Source of the DNA: Ruminococcus flavefaciens
Lineage (GTDB): Bacteria > Bacillota > Clostridia > Oscillospirales > Ruminococcaceae
Assembly (NCBI GenBank): GCA_023667045.1
Contig: JAMPAU010000001.1
Coordinates: 949,176-1,013,175 of the forward strand
DNA: 64,000 nucleotides
Direction: 5' to 3'
A program made the translations under genes and the position numbers. Under the pieces are notes generated by a model. The model was not told the DNA's origin. It ran no database searches and saw only the letters and a list, made by a program, of their open reading frames with translations. Of the stretch, positions 43,001 to 51,067 are shown in pieces (within the stretch, counting starts at the first letter, position 1; every line of letters begins with the position of its first letter).

Positions 43001-46000
43001 TTCCGTCTTTGTAGAAGTCAAAATGCGGAATACTGCCTACAAAGATTACAGCATTTGGAGCCTGTGTTTGGATTTCTCCAATGCAAGCTTCAAATCTATC
43101 ATATACACCTTTTGCATCACCTTTAACAGAACTACCACTTTGATGTATATCATTTGTACCGCCGATAAAGCAAATAATATCTGTATCTGCCGGAATATCT
43201 GTACTTACTCTTTTTCTGAACCCGTCATTTTCATTGCCTATCTGTTGTCCACTTTCACCCTTATTAAAGTTCCAAACTGGAGAGCCATTAGTAATAGTAT
43301 AATTATTACTTGTTAAAAGATTAATCAACTTTGAAGGATAATCCTTGCCATTTTTAGAGCAATTGGATTCAGAAGAGCCATATCCATCTGTAATGGAATC
43401 ACCAAAACAAATCACTTTCAAGCCAGTCTTTGGAGCAGATTCGCCCTCTTTATAGAGCCTTACCTGAATGCTGTCCACAGGAGCGTCAATTAAAATATCG
43501 TTTTCGTTGTACCACTCTTTCTTGACAGTAATCGAAGGACGCTCGTTAGCGATAGTGTAAGCGTAGTTTGAACCTGTCTGAACACGAGTAACATTTGCGG
43601 TATACTTATCGCTGTCAGCTGCGATATTCACAGCAGTTTCAACAACATAGTACGCATACTCTTTTGTTGAATTTCCGTCAGTAGTTTCATCTGCATTGTC
43701 AAGAGGAAGTCCAGACCATACATTTGCCCAGTCGTTTTCCGCATTGAGAGTTACAGGATTATTGTATGATTCTTCGGGTTGATATACAACAGCACCTGCC
43801 TTTTTAAGCTCCTCTTCTGTCGGAGAATCGCTAAGCTCCTTTGAATTATCTACCTGATAGAGTGTTACTTCGATAGAGTCGGAACTATGAATATCGTTGC
43901 CGTCGCTCCATACCTTGTTTACGCTTACAGAAGCACTTACTGCATTAGGATTTTTGTTTGTTACAGTAATTTCACCTGTATTGTTATTAATCTTGAATGT
44001 AACACTTGTAACAAAGTTAGTGCCTGCCGGAAGCCCTGTTTCCTTTGCTGTAAAGCTTACGTATTTGCTGAGGTCAACTTCTTCAAGCTGTTCTGCTGTA
44101 ATATCTGCAAACCAATTTTCTCTGTCAAGTTCAATCTTTCCAAAGAGTGACTGCGACTGTGCTCCGTTTGATTCAATTCCGAAAATCTCAACCTCGATTT
44201 TCTCTGTACCGATTTTTGTCGAATTTGCAGGAAGAACTTTATTTTCAGCATCTGTCCATACTTTATGAAGTCTGAGAGTTGTTGAGTTAGTAATCTCCAC
44301 GTTTTCGTCGTTTTTATTTACTGCGTTGTTGACATAAGTCGGAAAATACTTACCTATTTCGCTAGCATCTTCTTTAAATGTAACTTCAACTTTGCCTGTT
44401 TCTTTGTCTGTTTCCTCATCTTTAACTACTTCATAGATTTCAGCCTGTCTGTATGCAGAAACAGTTTTTGAAGTTTCTGCATCTATAGTTTCATCAAGCA
44501 TATAAAGTTCATCGTCGATTGTGTAGCCGATTTCCTTTACATAGTAGTAAATCGGAGTATTGCCGTGACCGTTCGGGAGGTTACGCCATACTGTTTCTGC
44601 TTTTGTGCTATACGGAACTACAGCAACAGAACTGAAATCATTATCCATGATACCGAGTTCGCTTGCCAAAACAGGCTTTGCATTATCTGGAATTTTAGAT
44701 GAATTTGTATCAGACCACAAAAGTTGGAGAATAATTTTTGTATCTGATTCTGATAAATTTTCTTCATCAAAATTAACCCAGTCTTTTGTTACCTTAATGT
44801 CAATAAGTTCATTATTAGGAACATCAACAGTTACGCCTGTCTGTACCTGCATTACATTTGCAGTATCAAAGCCGTCTGGTTTTAATACAGAAGCAGATGA
44901 CGGAATAGCATTGTATAAGAAATAGTGTTCAAATACGAAATTATCAAGGAAATCCGCATAATCAACATTATTATATTCTGTATCTCCTGTATTGACATAC
45001 TTTAAAATAAGCTTTTTATAATCATCGGCAGAAAGACCGAGATTTGACCCCTCGTAACCGTCAGGAACTTTTGTTTCAATAAGCTTATAAATTACACCAT
45101 CCTGAAGATTTACTTCATAAGCAGATGTGCCATCGAGTTGAATTTCAAAAGCATCTTCGGGAACAGTTTTTGAAGCATCTTCGTACCATGTTACATTTTT
45201 GCTTTCAATATTCTTAGCATAAACCCAGCCTTTTCCGTCATTGGAATCCTCGCCGTAGTATGCAAGCACGAAATTAGCCTTAAGATTATTTACATTGTAG
45301 TCTGCAATGTTTACTTTCTGAATTTTCGGGAGTATAGTTGTTGAAATGCTTCCGTATGACTTAGCAATTTCAAAGTTGTTTACAATCTTTTCCTTTTCGG
45401 CAACGTTACTCTCTGTTTCGAGACGAGCCTTGTTTTTCATGGAAATCTTATCGCCTGCCGGAGGTGTCATACCGCTTTCCATAACAGGATAAATTCCGCC
45501 CTGCATTGATGTACTCTTACAGCCCTGCTTAACTGACGGAGTATTTTCGTTTGCAATCAACTTATATGTGTATTCGATTGAAATATGTGTGGAGTCGGGT
45601 ACATTGAGTTCAAGAGTAGCCGTACCCTCTTTTGCATCCGCACCGTTCTTGAATACGAAATTATACTGATTTGACTGAAGTTTTGTCTTGTTTCCGTTTG
45701 CGTCGTAAGCATAGACATTAAGCGAATTAAGCAGAACATCAATCAAGTTACTTCCATTTGTTGTTGTGGGGTTATGAACCTGATTTCTGTGAGATTTACA
45801 GTCCATACGGTCTATAGTATAGCTTATTGTATCGAAAACGTCTGTTATACGTACTGTCGAGCCGTTTGAGAGAGTTTTTGCGTCGGGGTTTACGTCGATT
45901 GTGTACTTAACCTGTCCCGGAATCCGAGTTTCTGCAAAATCTTTGCTGATGAGATTGTCGGGCTTTTTGATTACAAGTGTATTTTCATCTTTTGTATTTA

Positions 46001-49000
46001 AGTAATTTCCGTTTCCGTCATACTTTTTAGCTTCATTTACAATTGAGAAAGTACCGTTTGCAATCTTTTCTTCAAGCTTATCCTTTTCAATCTTGATACT
46101 ATATGACACGCCTACCGATGCTTGTTTGTTACTTCTATTTACTGAACCAAGTGTAAGAGTTCGAGTAACTTCATCATAAACATATAAACCTGTTGGTTTT
46201 GCATCACCATCATCAAGAATACCGGCAAATATATTAGAAGTGTTTGTATTTCGTGTAGTCTCATTTTGCCAACCGCCAAAATATGCTCCCCATTCAGCCT
46301 TATTCAAATAACCATTAGCCTCAGGCGGTGCTACAAATGGTGCAATAATATACATCATCGGAGCAGCATAATAGCCTTTAGCAATTGGGTGATTTGAACT
46401 ACCATTTACATAGCCGTTTGTCCAATACGTATCATCTGGATTCATACCAGCTTCAAAAGACAATTTTTTTATATTATCATAGGTAGCAAATTGACCTGTT
46501 TCAGTAGTAGACTTAACTTCCTCGACCAATGAAAAGCCTTCGGGAAGTTTATCTACAAGCGGACGCATTTCATTCTTTGTAAATTCAATTACATAGTTGA
46601 ATACATAATACTGATTGCCGTCGCTGAGTGTATAGAGATACTGTTCAAGGTCTGTTGAATCAATTGATTCAATCTTGTTTGCATGGCTGTCTACAGCATA
46701 CTTGTCAATACCTTTGTTGGGCTTGAATCTGTTGTCAACTGCACTGCCCGATATAGTAGAAACATACTTACCGTCAATTGCCTTTATCTGCTCTGTCTCG
46801 CCTGTTACACTTAAAGCATACATACCTGCGTCGCCGTAATTAAGCGGATATGTTGTTTCGTTTACAGTTACGGATTCCTCAACAAAACGATATTTATAAT
46901 TTTCGTGTTCATATGTTATTGTGTTGTTGCTGTTTTCTATCGTGTCAAGATGTTTTGCAGGAAGTTTTGAAAGTTCAACACCTGAGGGTGAAACAGTGTA
47001 AGTTTTCCATTCAACAGTCGCTTTGCCATCATCAGAATCGTTGTTATTGCCAGATTTAGTAAATGTAACCTTGACCGGCTCGCCATTTACGTTATAATCA
47101 TGCCATACGCTTTCACTGTCAGTTTTCTGCTGAAGTACCAGTGTTACGCTGTCGGCTCTTTTTTCAGACTTGCTGTATTCTTTCTCGTCGCCTGTATCGT
47201 ATGACCAGTTTTTCTGCGGAGAAGCACTTGTTTCAGGACTTGGGTAATAAGTATTTTTTACTATAGCCGTACCGCTCTTGTCCAGCGAACTGCTATTATC
47301 TATCTGATAATATCCGCCATCAAGGTTAGGAGCAAGAACAGAACCAGACAGAGTTACATTCTTACCGTCGGTTGTTGTAAATCCGCACTCAACAACCCTG
47401 TACTTATATTTAACGAGCTTGCCGTCAACAACTTTCTGTACTTCCAAGTCTGACCATGAAACAGAACTGCTGTCGTTTGCCGAGATTGTTTTTTCAGAGC
47501 CTGCAACTGCTTCCCATACATCAGTAGTACCACCCTGTAGACTTCTTTCAAGTCTTAATGTAATGCTCTGGAGGGAAGTTTCAACCTTAGAATTTGCCGC
47601 TCTTAATTCTGCAAGAGATGAATATTCTTTATAATTATTACTACTATCAACCCATTTCTTTGAAGCTGTAATTGTGATGTTATCAGCTTTGTGATAAGTA
47701 TTTGTGATTTCAACAGTTCCGTTTTGTTCATTAACACTATCATCGGTCTGGTAGTAGTTGCCTTTTTCGTCAACAAAAGTAACATTGTTGCCCGAGCCCT
47801 CTCTTGTAAGAGTTTTGCCGTCTTTCGTTGTAATTTTTATTTCAGACACACGGTACTGATATGTTACAAGATTGCCGTTAACAATTTCGGCTGTCGGGAA
47901 ATTGCCGAGACTAGCATTACTCCAACTAGTAATTTCTATCTCTTTATAATTTGTCCAGTTTCCGCCATTTTCACCACTCTGAATCTGTACAGTAATAGAC
48001 TTAACATCATTGCCTGAGCCTGTATCACCTGCCCAGTTTTTGTTAAGAGTTATGTCCTTTGTGGTGTAGTATGTGTTTGTAATCATGTTTCCGTTTTCGC
48101 TCTTAACAATAATGCTACCGTCGCCTAATTTAATGTATGTTTTATCGCCGAACTGATTACTAGCTGTAGTAGTATCATTAATGCTGTACTCATGAACAGT
48201 ATAATTATCATAAGTTACCACTGTGCCGTTGATTTCTCGGCTTGACGGAAGTGATTCAAACGTTTTATTTTGATTGAGTTCAAAGAGAATGCCGTTACCA
48301 CTACTTGAAGCTACCGAATAATCAGCAGTTTCTACGAGTTTATAGTTACCTTCAGTACCTGCAACATAATATGTTTTGCCGTCATTGCCTCTAGCTGTAA
48401 CATAAACATAAACCTTACTAATGCTGTCAAGCTTGTTGTTCCAACTTTTTTGTACATAGTACTTGGTATTATTGGAATTCGGATTTTGGCGTGTAATTGT
48501 TACGCCTACCTCTCCAGGACCAACACCAAACGAACCGCTACCACTATTAGTAATATTATATGTTATTTTGCCGTCTGTGTACTGTGAATCATCAGTTACT
48601 GCTGGAAGTGTTACAACAGTATCATATTCAAGTACAATATAATGCTCATCAACATTAAAATTTTCGCCAAATGTTATATCAGCACCATTTATAGTAATAT
48701 TACTCTTATCTGTTATTTCTTTTTTATTATCATTTTCAGTCTTCTTAGTATATAATTTAACATTTTTTATTTCAGAAGAGCAACCATCTGGCACGCTAAA
48801 AGTATCATCAAAAGACTTGCCTGCAAATCCATTATCACTTATAAGAACTACAGTCCAGTGTGAAGTTACTTCCTTTGCACTGTTTGCAGTAAATGTTTCA
48901 GTTGCATTGGCAACAGTTTTAGTAAATTTATTTCTTATTCCGTCAACTTTTACTTTAACTGTTTTTGATACAACAGGTGTGTCTTTTGGATTATCAAGTT

Positions 49001-50801
49001 CAATGCTATTTTCTGATTCTGTATCGTCATTTTGTGGTGTTGCCTTAGTAGTATATGTAAATGCAACTTTTGTAGGAGTGTCATTCCCTTTTGCTTTAAA
49101 AGACATAACATTATCATTAAAATCTATATAACTTTCTGCACCATTATAAGACCAATCAGTATACTTACTACCAATATATGTAAATTTAAAATCATTAAGC
49201 GACTTTCCTCTAAAAGCCTCATCTTTCAGCTTATAGCCGTCAAGTGTCATATCTTCTTCAGCTTCAACTGTAACAGTCCATGTAATAAGACCGGTATCCG
49301 GATTATAGCTACCTGACTTTGTGAGGGAATACATATCCCCTTCATTTTTATATGGAGGGTTATCAGTCTTTGTGTCTATAGTAATGTTGTTCTTTTTGAG
49401 AGTAGCTGTATTGCTGTTTTTATGTATCCATTGGTCGTACTGATTTTTTTCGCTGAAATTAGCATTTGTTGAATATGTAATTGTAAGCGGATATGTATAC
49501 GAACTCATATTGCTGGGAAATGTAAGAGTAGTACCACTAGTGCCTGCATCTACTGTTTTATCGGAAGCATCTTTAACAACTATTGTTGCACCTACAAAAT
49601 TATCGTCCTCAATAGTATATCCGCTAAGGTCGATTTTTGCTGTATTGTTTACTGTAATAGTCCAGTCGATTTTCTGTGTGTCATAGTTAGCCGTACCTTG
49701 TTTTGTGATTGTTGGCTTCGTAATATTCACACTGCTTGATGCACTTTTCTTTTCCTCGTTTTTATTATCCCTTACGCTAACTGTATTTCCTACATATTCA
49801 TTAAACCTATCCCCGCTATAAGCAATATTTTCAACGGGAGTAGTATAACTAACTGTGATACTTTTTTCTGTTGTACTATTGAATGTGATTGTATCACTTC
49901 CATTATTCCATGCACCTGCACCGCTTGGTTCGATTATAAGATTGCTTGCCTTTGCGAACATCTCGTCAACCATAGTGTAGTCTTTAAGGTCAAGACCTTG
50001 ATTATTTTCAAGTGTAATTGTCCATGTAACATCTTTACCGTCAGATGATACAGTACCATTTGATTTTGTTAAGCCACTCAGTGTTTTTTCTGGAAGCTTA
50101 AAATCAACTTTAATTTCTTCATTACCTACTTTAATTGAACCTTTTTCGCCTGCATCAGCGTTAGCACTTAATTCGCCAGCAAATTCTAACGCACCTACCG
50201 CTGTGCCATTTGATTCATTATTCAAATAACTTATATAATCTTGTGTTAATACTACATATGTGTATCCATTTTGAATATAATAATGTCCAGCAATAGCATT
50301 CTTATAATTAGTATCTATAACAGTATACTCTTCCATATTATCTTTAGGACGATCAAAAGTCACATCATAAGCTTTATTGTCTGTATCAACTATACTTATA
50401 GGAAAATAAAAATGTGCCTTTGAAGCATCATTAAAATTATTTACGTTATCAACTGTATAATTAACACCAAAGCCCAACTCAACAGAACCATTTGATAAAT
50501 CTATTTCATTTCCAATACTGTCTCCGGCAGCATTTGTTACACTTACCTTAAACTCTCTACAATTTGACAAATCTATCGCATTACTTACAGTCTGGCTTGA
50601 ATCATAATCACTATATTTAAGCTGTCTGGCGAGTATAGCACCACCTGGAGAACCGGCAGTCATACTATCAGCGTTTTCCATAAGTCCAAGAGGGACAAAA
50701 AACATGACAAGCATAGAAAGAGAAAGCAGAAACGCCAAGTATCTCTTTCTTTTCTTACTATCCTTAATATACTTATTTACAATGTTTCGGAATTTATTCA
50801 T
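40041..50801 (-). CDS. Giant sortase-anchored adhesin with nested SGNH hydrolase and Ig-like array
   Basis: A 3586-residue surface protein. A membrane-type signal lies at about 20-42. After a unique head come about four collagen-binding-like repeats (about 230-760; each opens like TWTITLENN or DWTITVNNT). A series of Cna-B-like domains follows (each with an xKxW start such as LNKNWAGD, LHKVWTD, VNKVWSD), with a long unassigned region (about 1345-1800) and a SpaA-like domain (LIETKVPDGYEG). The Cna-B repeat beginning VKKEWYNEND is split by a full SGNH hydrolase (about 2458-2697; Ser2469 in GDSITDGYG, GGTNDIHQSG, Asp2665 and His2668 in DGCHPNEDGY). The last Cna-B repeat (VKKDWNDDVNH) is split by four Ig/BIG2-like domains and a further beta domain (about 2925-3450). 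The sortase signal is MPSTGG near 3549, then a membrane helix and RRKRKNA. A GGGGAGA site precedes the ATG. Confidence 0.9.
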   Translation of the reverse strand: MNKFRNIVNKYIKDSKKRKRYLAFLLSLSMLVMFFVPLGLMENADSMTAGSPGGAILARQLKYSDYDSSQTVSNAIDLSNCREFKVSVTNAAGDSIGNEIDLSNGSVELGFGVNYTVDNVNNFNDASKAHFYFPISIVDTDNKAYDVTFDRPKDNMEEYTVIDTNYKNAIAGHYYIQNGYTYVVLTQDYISYLNNESNGTAVGALEFAGELSANADAGEKGSIKVGNEEIKVDFKLPEKTLSGLTKSNGTVSSDGKDVTWTITLENNQGLDLKDYTMVDEMFAKASNLIIEPSGAGAWNNGSDTITFNSTTEKSITVSYTTPVENIAYSGDRFNEYVGNTVSVRDNKNEEKKSASSSVNITKPTITKQGTANYDTQKIDWTITVNNTAKIDLSGYTIEDDNFVGATIVVKDASDKTVDAGTSGTTLTFPSNMSSYTYPLTITYSTNANFSEKNQYDQWIHKNSNTATLKKNNITIDTKTDNPPYKNEGDMYSLTKSGSYNPDTGLITWTVTVEAEEDMTLDGYKLKDEAFRGKSLNDFKFTYIGSKYTDWSYNGAESYIDFNDNVMSFKAKGNDTPTKVAFTYTTKATPQNDDTESENSIELDNPKDTPVVSKTVKVKVDGIRNKFTKTVANATETFTANSAKEVTSHWTVVLISDNGFAGKSFDDTFSVPDGCSSEIKNVKLYTKKTENDNKKEITDKSNITINGADITFGENFNVDEHYIVLEYDTVVTLPAVTDDSQYTDGKITYNITNSGSGSFGVGPGEVGVTITRQNPNSNNTKYYVQKSWNNKLDSISKVYVYVTARGNDGKTYYVAGTEGNYKLVETADYSVASSSGNGILFELNQNKTFESLPSSREINGTVVTYDNYTVHEYSINDTTTASNQFGDKTYIKLGDGSIIVKSENGNMITNTYYTTKDITLNKNWAGDTGSGNDVKSITVQIQSGENGGNWTNYKEIEITSWSNASLGNFPTAEIVNGNLVTYQYRVSEIKITTKDGKTLTREGSGNNVTFVDEKGNYYQTDDSVNEQNGTVEITNTYHKADNITITASKKWVDSSNNYKEYSSLAELRAANSKVETSLQSITLRLERSLQGGTTDVWEAVAGSEKTISANDSSSVSWSDLEVQKVVDGKLVKYKYRVVECGFTTTDGKNVTLSGSVLAPNLDGGYYQIDNSSSLDKSGTAIVKNTYYPSPETSASPQKNWSYDTGDEKEYSKSEKRADSVTLVLQQKTDSESVWHDYNVNGEPVKVTFTKSGNNNDSDDGKATVEWKTYTVSPSGVELSKLPAKHLDTIENSNNTITYEHENYKYRFVEESVTVNETTYPLNYGDAGMYALSVTGETEQIKAIDGKYVSTISGSAVDNRFKPNKGIDKYAVDSHANKIESIDSTDLEQYLYTLSDGNQYYVFNYVIEFTKNEMRPLVDKLPEGFSLVEEVKSTTETGQFATYDNIKKLSFEAGMNPDDTYWTNGYVNGSSNHPIAKGYYAAPMMYIIAPFVAPPEANGYLNKAEWGAYFGGWQNETTRNTNTSNIFAGILDDGDAKPTGLYVYDEVTRTLTLGSVNRSNKQASVGVSYSIKIEKDKLEEKIANGTFSIVNEAKKYDGNGNYLNTKDENTLVIKKPDNLISKDFAETRIPGQVKYTIDVNPDAKTLSNGSTVRITDVFDTISYTIDRMDCKSHRNQVHNPTTTNGSNLIDVLLNSLNVYAYDANGNKTKLQSNQYNFVFKNGADAKEGTATLELNVPDSTHISIEYTYKLIANENTPSVKQGCKSTSMQGGIYPVMESGMTPPAGDKISMKNKARLETESNVAEKEKIVNNFEIAKSYGSISTTILPKIQKVNIADYNVNNLKANFVLAYYGEDSNDGKGWVYAKNIESKNVTWYEDASKTVPEDAFEIQLDGTSAYEVNLQDGVIYKLIETKVPDGYEGSNLGLSADDYKKLILKYVNTGDTEYNNVDYADFLDNFVFEHYFLYNAIPSSASVLKPDGFDTANVMQVQTGVTVDVPNNELIDIKVTKDWVNFDEENLSESDTKIILQLLWSDTNSSKIPDNAKPVLASELGIMDNDFSSVAVVPYSTKAETVWRNLPNGHGNTPIYYYVKEIGYTIDDELYMLDETIDAETSKTVSAYRQAEIYEVVKDEETDKETGKVEVTFKEDASEIGKYFPTYVNNAVNKNDENVEITNSTTLRLHKVWTDAENKVLPANSTKIGTEKIEVEIFGIESNGAQSQSLFGKIELDRENWFADITAEQLEEVDLSKYVSFTAKETGLPAGTNFVTSVTFKINNNTGEITVTNKNPNAVSASVSVNKVWSDGNDIHSSDSIEVTLYQVDNSKELSDSPTEEELKKAGAVVYQPEESYNNPVTLNAENDWANVWSGLPLDNADETTDGNSTKEYAYYVVETAVNIAADSDKYTANVTRVQTGSNYAYTIANERPSITVKKEWYNENDILIDAPVDSIQVRLYKEGESAPKTGLKVICFGDSITDGYGSSESNCSKNGKDYPSKLINLLTSNNYTITNGSPVWNFNKGESGQQIGNENDGFRKRVSTDIPADTDIICFIGGTNDIHQSGSSVKGDAKGVYDRFEACIGEIQTQAPNAVIFVGSIPHFDFYKDGISGVTEAGQWWNWLSNYSDNDGAIPNGIIDDYNAKIKSYADGNTTDNVYYVDICSVVTDNYIRNDGCHPNEDGYTAIANAYYNAIEKYYTPKSYLKADGTFTDNADEAATYEITGNGDWTKVIDLPSGFDTDVKLSVEEVENENLADWEVSYSNNSQTALSPEAVVVKNKYNPPTTEIEITKTWKNDDAEKDADLRAKLDFTIYRSTDNKAWEEVLADLDGDIVKNGDTWTLKYANLPAKSPDGKPYSYTIEETPINGYTCTIGEPKEKDGKITFAVTNTRSVSITVKKDWNDDVNHSTNNSGVKVKIWRSTTAPNKDDLPLTLKVSPSGPITMGANDDYKLTTNRTDATFESSNEAVATVDANGNIHSLEAGKAEITVKAGNENITIDVNVVAISLVVPETMTAGQTDKATIDPKGNTITDISYSSSNTDIISIDSNGNITAHDVGTATITATCKVNGVPLTVSKTINVGYNKDDTLTITGDGDEIEAGGEPLQLRVSPSYGEITWTSSDETKAKVDQRGLVTGLDLTADNEVVTITATRKDGKSATYAVKVVENANFVLYLVNGNSRTNVTDKAQTNADAFEVPLNSSLSFESNKNINIESNDTYSLIVNKTGDKTFTISKGNAGTTEQAYVGFKVTYGNNEKKSYHVHVVELPSVTVSASQSTVVIGDTAQTVQITADPSDATITYDSLPSGVTYENGTLTVEPNAETGKVTFTATKDGYNEGTCTVNISDGSAPAGITGTISANAGYMYFNDEHTAVRIESIVIENMNVTDTYYINIGNDGFTLNSNSVSVWNGTFKATLDGNTLTLTNFTRTYDKINFNAMNAGNYTIVLKDGASGASLAPLSLTMDSVSYLLAEEPTWIKEDGKEYYSVDVKYSEGWEKTITDLPVSDSSGSAYYYWIEEVPVSGYEATYDYDGTFDEYYITNTGGTITVRNTPTSTYDEGVKMPSTGGSGTVPYTVVGMIITGGALITAVFSRRKRKNA

Positions 50802-50864
50802 AAAAAGAATCTCCCCTCTGATTTATTAAAAAGAGCATCAAATGTGCTTTATAAGACTAGTACC

Positions 50865-50893
50865 ATTATACTCTTTATATATATATTTGTCAA
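50865..50893 (-). promoter_or_regulatory. Consensus promoter of the giant adhesin gene
   Basis: On the minus strand TTGACA (50893-50888), a 17-base AT-rich spacer and TATAAT (50870-50865): both boxes match consensus, 63 bases before the ATG. Confidence 0.85.
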
Positions 50894-51012
50894 GTGATTG
50901 CATATATTTTTGTAACAATACGACAAAATTTCTGATTAAAATTAGTATTGTTTGCATAAAAGGATTTATATAATATATATAATTTTTTATCAGTTTATAA
51001 ATTGTTTTTTGG

Positions 51013-51048
51013 AATATAAAACAAGACCTCCGCAAAAGCGGAAGTCTT
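51013..51048 (-). terminator. Terminator of the SGNH hydrolase gene
   Basis: AAGACCTCCGC (51023-51033), loop AAAA, GCGGAAGTCTT (51038-51048): an 11-bp stem with one imperfect pair, followed on the minus strand by GTTTTAT. Confidence 0.88.
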
Positions 51049-51067
51049 GCAAGGAAATTAAATTGAA

